This document shows, in pieces, positions 61,607-64,000 of a DNA stretch of 64,000 nucleotides. Under the pieces are notes generated by a model. It did no database searches, had not been told where the DNA came from, and was given only the letters and a program-made list of their open reading frames with translations. The DNA lies in NCBI GenBank assembly GCA_012295275.1, contig CM022670.1:22903755-22967754 (forward strand), given 5' to 3'. Origin of the DNA: Chrysomallon squamiferum. Its lineage: Eukaryota > Mollusca > Gastropoda > Neomphalida > Peltospiridae. The position numbers and the translations under genes are program-made. The stretch's first letter is position 1. Each line of letters opens with the position of its first letter.

Positions 61607-61610
<4 letters not shown>

Positions 61611-61766
61611 TTAAAAAATTGTTTTGGTCGCGTCTTTATTTTTATTATCCTAAAGGTATGGAAGAAGGAAAGTAATAAAGAATAACCCGCTTTAAGGAAA
61701 GCCAACATTTATCTCTCTATTCTGCTGCTGCTGTTGTTGTTTAATTCATAAAACAAATCGAGGAAT

Positions 61767-61805
<39 letters not shown>

Positions 61806-61960
61806 TACCTATATACTATACACACACATATACACATTACACGTGTTTTTGTGAGTATGAATGTGTGATAAATTTTCGTAAATGTTTATTAGTATTATTT
61901 ATTTATTTATTTTGATTTGATATATAATGGGTTAGTAACATTGATTATTTTCTACTGCAG

Positions 61961-61991
61961 CCTGCATCGGCAGCTGGTAAAGGTCAGAAAG
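61961..61991 (+). CDS. Weak plus-strand exon candidate
   Basis: A 31-nt segment has a good acceptor (TTTTCTACTGCAG) and donor (GTAAAT) and two open frames: PASAAGKGQK, or LHRQLVKVRK shifted by one base. It sits 1.7 kb upstream of the minus-strand promoter, so it could belong to a divergent gene. No upstream or downstream partner exon is convincing. Confidence 0.15.
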
Positions 61992-62720
61992 GTAAATAAA
62001 TGCACTTCAAAAACCTTTATGTCATCACCAGTGGTTTTGTTGAGTGATGGATCGGCAAAGTTATGCCAGCTAATTTTACATGCGTATTAAAAACAATCAT
62101 GGCGTCTTTACAGACGCCAATATCTCCCCATGTTAAAAAAAAACACCAAATATTTTCTAAATTCATTTAAATATATATATATATATATATATATTTTTCA
62201 GCAGTTTATTATTACAATTACAGTAGTTGTTGTTGTTGTTGTTCTCATTCTTATTCTTATTGTTGTTGTTAAATTACATTGTCATGCGATAATCACTGAA
62301 CATAACCCGGACGTGCCTTCTGTGCAACGCTATCGAAAATCAATATGATTACTTAAGAAATTGACCACATTACTAGATTTATATGTCAGAAGAAATATTG
62401 ATCCTGTTGTATGCAGAATTGGATATCATCGGCAAAACAATCAGCTAATCATTTTTGAACGCGACAACAATTGCAACATCATTAATTTATATTTTTACAT
62501 TTTCGTTTGTTTTTTTAAATAAATATTCTAGCAGATAAACAGTTAAGATAAATAATAATAAAAAATAATTAATTAATTAATAAATAATAAAAATGTATAA
62601 ATATATGATTAACCAGTTAACTAATTAAATTAATTAAAACGAGTTGGAATGGGATTGGCCATAGAAAAGAAAACGATAACTAGGCTAAAATTAGTTTTAA
62701 AAAACGATAATAACGATAAT

Positions 62721-62721
<1 letters not shown>

Positions 62722-62765
<44 letters not shown>
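62722..62765. repeat. (CA)n microsatellite
   Basis: About 22 CA units. Confidence 0.96.
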
Positions 62766-62767
<2 letters not shown>

Positions 62768-63420
62768 ATATTTAAATAAATTATAACAGATAAACAGAAA
62801 GTTAAAGGTGACAATTTAAGTGTTGTAGAATCAACACTCCTGCGTGCTTGTTTTGATTCCTGTCTTTGGGAATTTGCATATAAAATACATTGCTGCAATA
62901 GGCAAATTACTAATCCATTCCGTTTTGTGGATTAAAATAAAATCTTTCTTTCTTCTCTTTTTAAAGTGCAAGCCTTGGTTAAAGCCTGTTTTAAAATAGA
63001 TCTTTGTTGCTGCATAATACTCACAGATATTTACCTATCTACAAACATACCTTTATTTATTTATTTAGTAAATATTTTTTTAAATGGTGATGCCTTTATT
63101 TTGTTAAATATATAAGGGCCATATGGAAGTTTAAAAAAAAAAAAAAAATTAAAAATTAAAATAATTGAATTAATATTTATAATAAAAAGGATAAATGAAG
63201 AAAATATATATAAAAGAAAAGAAACCCCCCAAAATCCCGTCAAAACAACAATCATACAAAACCGGGGACCGTTTATGTACAATTATGCAGGGTTTGTATA
63301 TACTGCAAGATAATAACACAACATAATAAACATTCACTGATGATGATGACTGTTGATAAATGATAATTTTATCCAGGCGACACTGACCTATTAGTGTATG
63401 TGACAATAAATCTATGAAAC

Positions 63421-63500
63421 CAGCCATTACGTATAATGGCTGAAATATTCAGTCATTTCACGTAACTCTATTGATCACCAGTCATTTCGTGAAATGACTG
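63421..63500. repeat. Pair of perfect palindromes with shared motif
   Basis: CAGCCATTA-CGTA-TAATGGCTG (63421-63442) and CAGTCATTTC-GT-GAAATGACTG (63479-63500). A third copy of CAGTCATTTC lies between them at 63450, followed by ACGTAA. Confidence 0.93.
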
Positions 63501-64000
63501 AAAGTGGTTGCCTTATATTATACAAAATGCTTGAATGGTCAGGCAGTCTATGTAATACGTTTGTTGAAAACATGTGATGATTATTTACCAATATTACGTT
63601 ATTTCATGTATCAGATATTTTCAGCTGTAAAGACAATTTTTGTTGTTGTTATTTTGCACAGACAGAACAGAGATGTACGGTGTCTCTGGAGTCTGTATGT
63701 GATTTCAATGTTCAAATGCTAAAATATTTGACATTACTCTCAATGACGACATAATTATAACAGGTAACAGAAACATGGGATACAGCAGAGGACGGCATCT
63801 CTTGCTTTTTAGTTTCCAAGTTCTGCTCTAGGATGGAGTTAGATACATTATTATTAGTTATCCTTTGTTAAGTTTCAAACAATTTATAATTAATACGTTT
63901 ACATTTGCATATTTTACTCAACATTCATGAGCAATACATATATTATTAAAAATTAAAAACGCTTTCTTTGTTACGTTAGTAGCTTTAGACTATTACGAGC

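Larger units (their letters stand above)
60251..64000. other. Upstream flank, no confirmed gene
   Basis: It contains (CA)n at 60629-60656, (TC)n at 61532-61606, (TG)n at 61772-61804, (CA)n at 62722-62765, palindromes at 60959-60983 and 63421-63500, and one weak plus-strand exon candidate. Short ORFs lack support. Confidence 0.6.

Noticed and set aside
61334-61708. 124-codon ORF with Arg-Glu repeats
   Set aside because: Translation of the (TC)n tract at 61532-61606; no splice or start support.

Overview
This is a very AT-rich eukaryotic window with no bacterial or viral gene organisation. It is dominated by introns, simple-sequence repeats and A/T runs. The style (dense GT/CA, GA, AAT/ATT, GAT and pentanucleotide microsatellites, kilobase introns, tRNA-like SINE remnants) and the gene content fit a lophotrochozoan invertebrate, most likely a mollusc. 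That assignment is inference; nothing here is taxonomically decisive.

One minus-strand gene appears to run through almost the whole window. I assembled 17 coding exons by hand from splice-site and reading-phase continuity, starting with an ATG at 59969 and running off the left edge at base 1. Every junction is in phase, giving at least about 1650 codons. The protein starts with two EH (Eps15-homology) domains encoded between 59969 and 41040. A lysine/glutamate-rich coiled-coil region follows (39644-36424), carrying a DPF motif, and then an exon with an NPF motif (34617-34330). A single 2.6-kb exon (18798-16164) encodes a very polar, Ser/Lys/Pro-rich region with a coding minisatellite and several SH3-ligand-like proline motifs. 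Smaller C-terminal exons follow at 15907-15379, 8791-8748, 4113-3985 and 128-1. EH pairs plus coiled coil plus DPF/NPF motifs point to an endocytic or actin-associated scaffold of the Eps15/intersectin/Pan1 type, but no SH3 domain is seen.

The most interesting structural point lies in the 14.8-kb intron between 33642 and 18798. It contains a CpG-enriched patch (about 31430-31700) with a good donor at 31361. Further along, a 28-nt exon candidate at 22247-22220 has good acceptor and donor sites, begins with an ATG one base in, and exits in the exact phase of the 2.6-kb exon. Together these suggest an internal promoter making an EH-less short isoform, or alternatively that two adjacent genes are being read as one.

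Region by region: 1-18.8 kb holds the C-terminal exons and their introns; 18.8-33.6 kb is the large intron with the alternative-start signals, a (GAA)26 tract and a SINE-like element; 33.6-42.4 kb is the compact exon cluster for the coiled coil and EH2; 42.4-59.97 kb holds the EH1 exons and large introns; 59.97-60.25 kb is the 5' UTR and CpG-richer promoter; 60.25-64 kb is upstream sequence with microsatellites, perfect palindromes and one weak plus-strand exon candidate.
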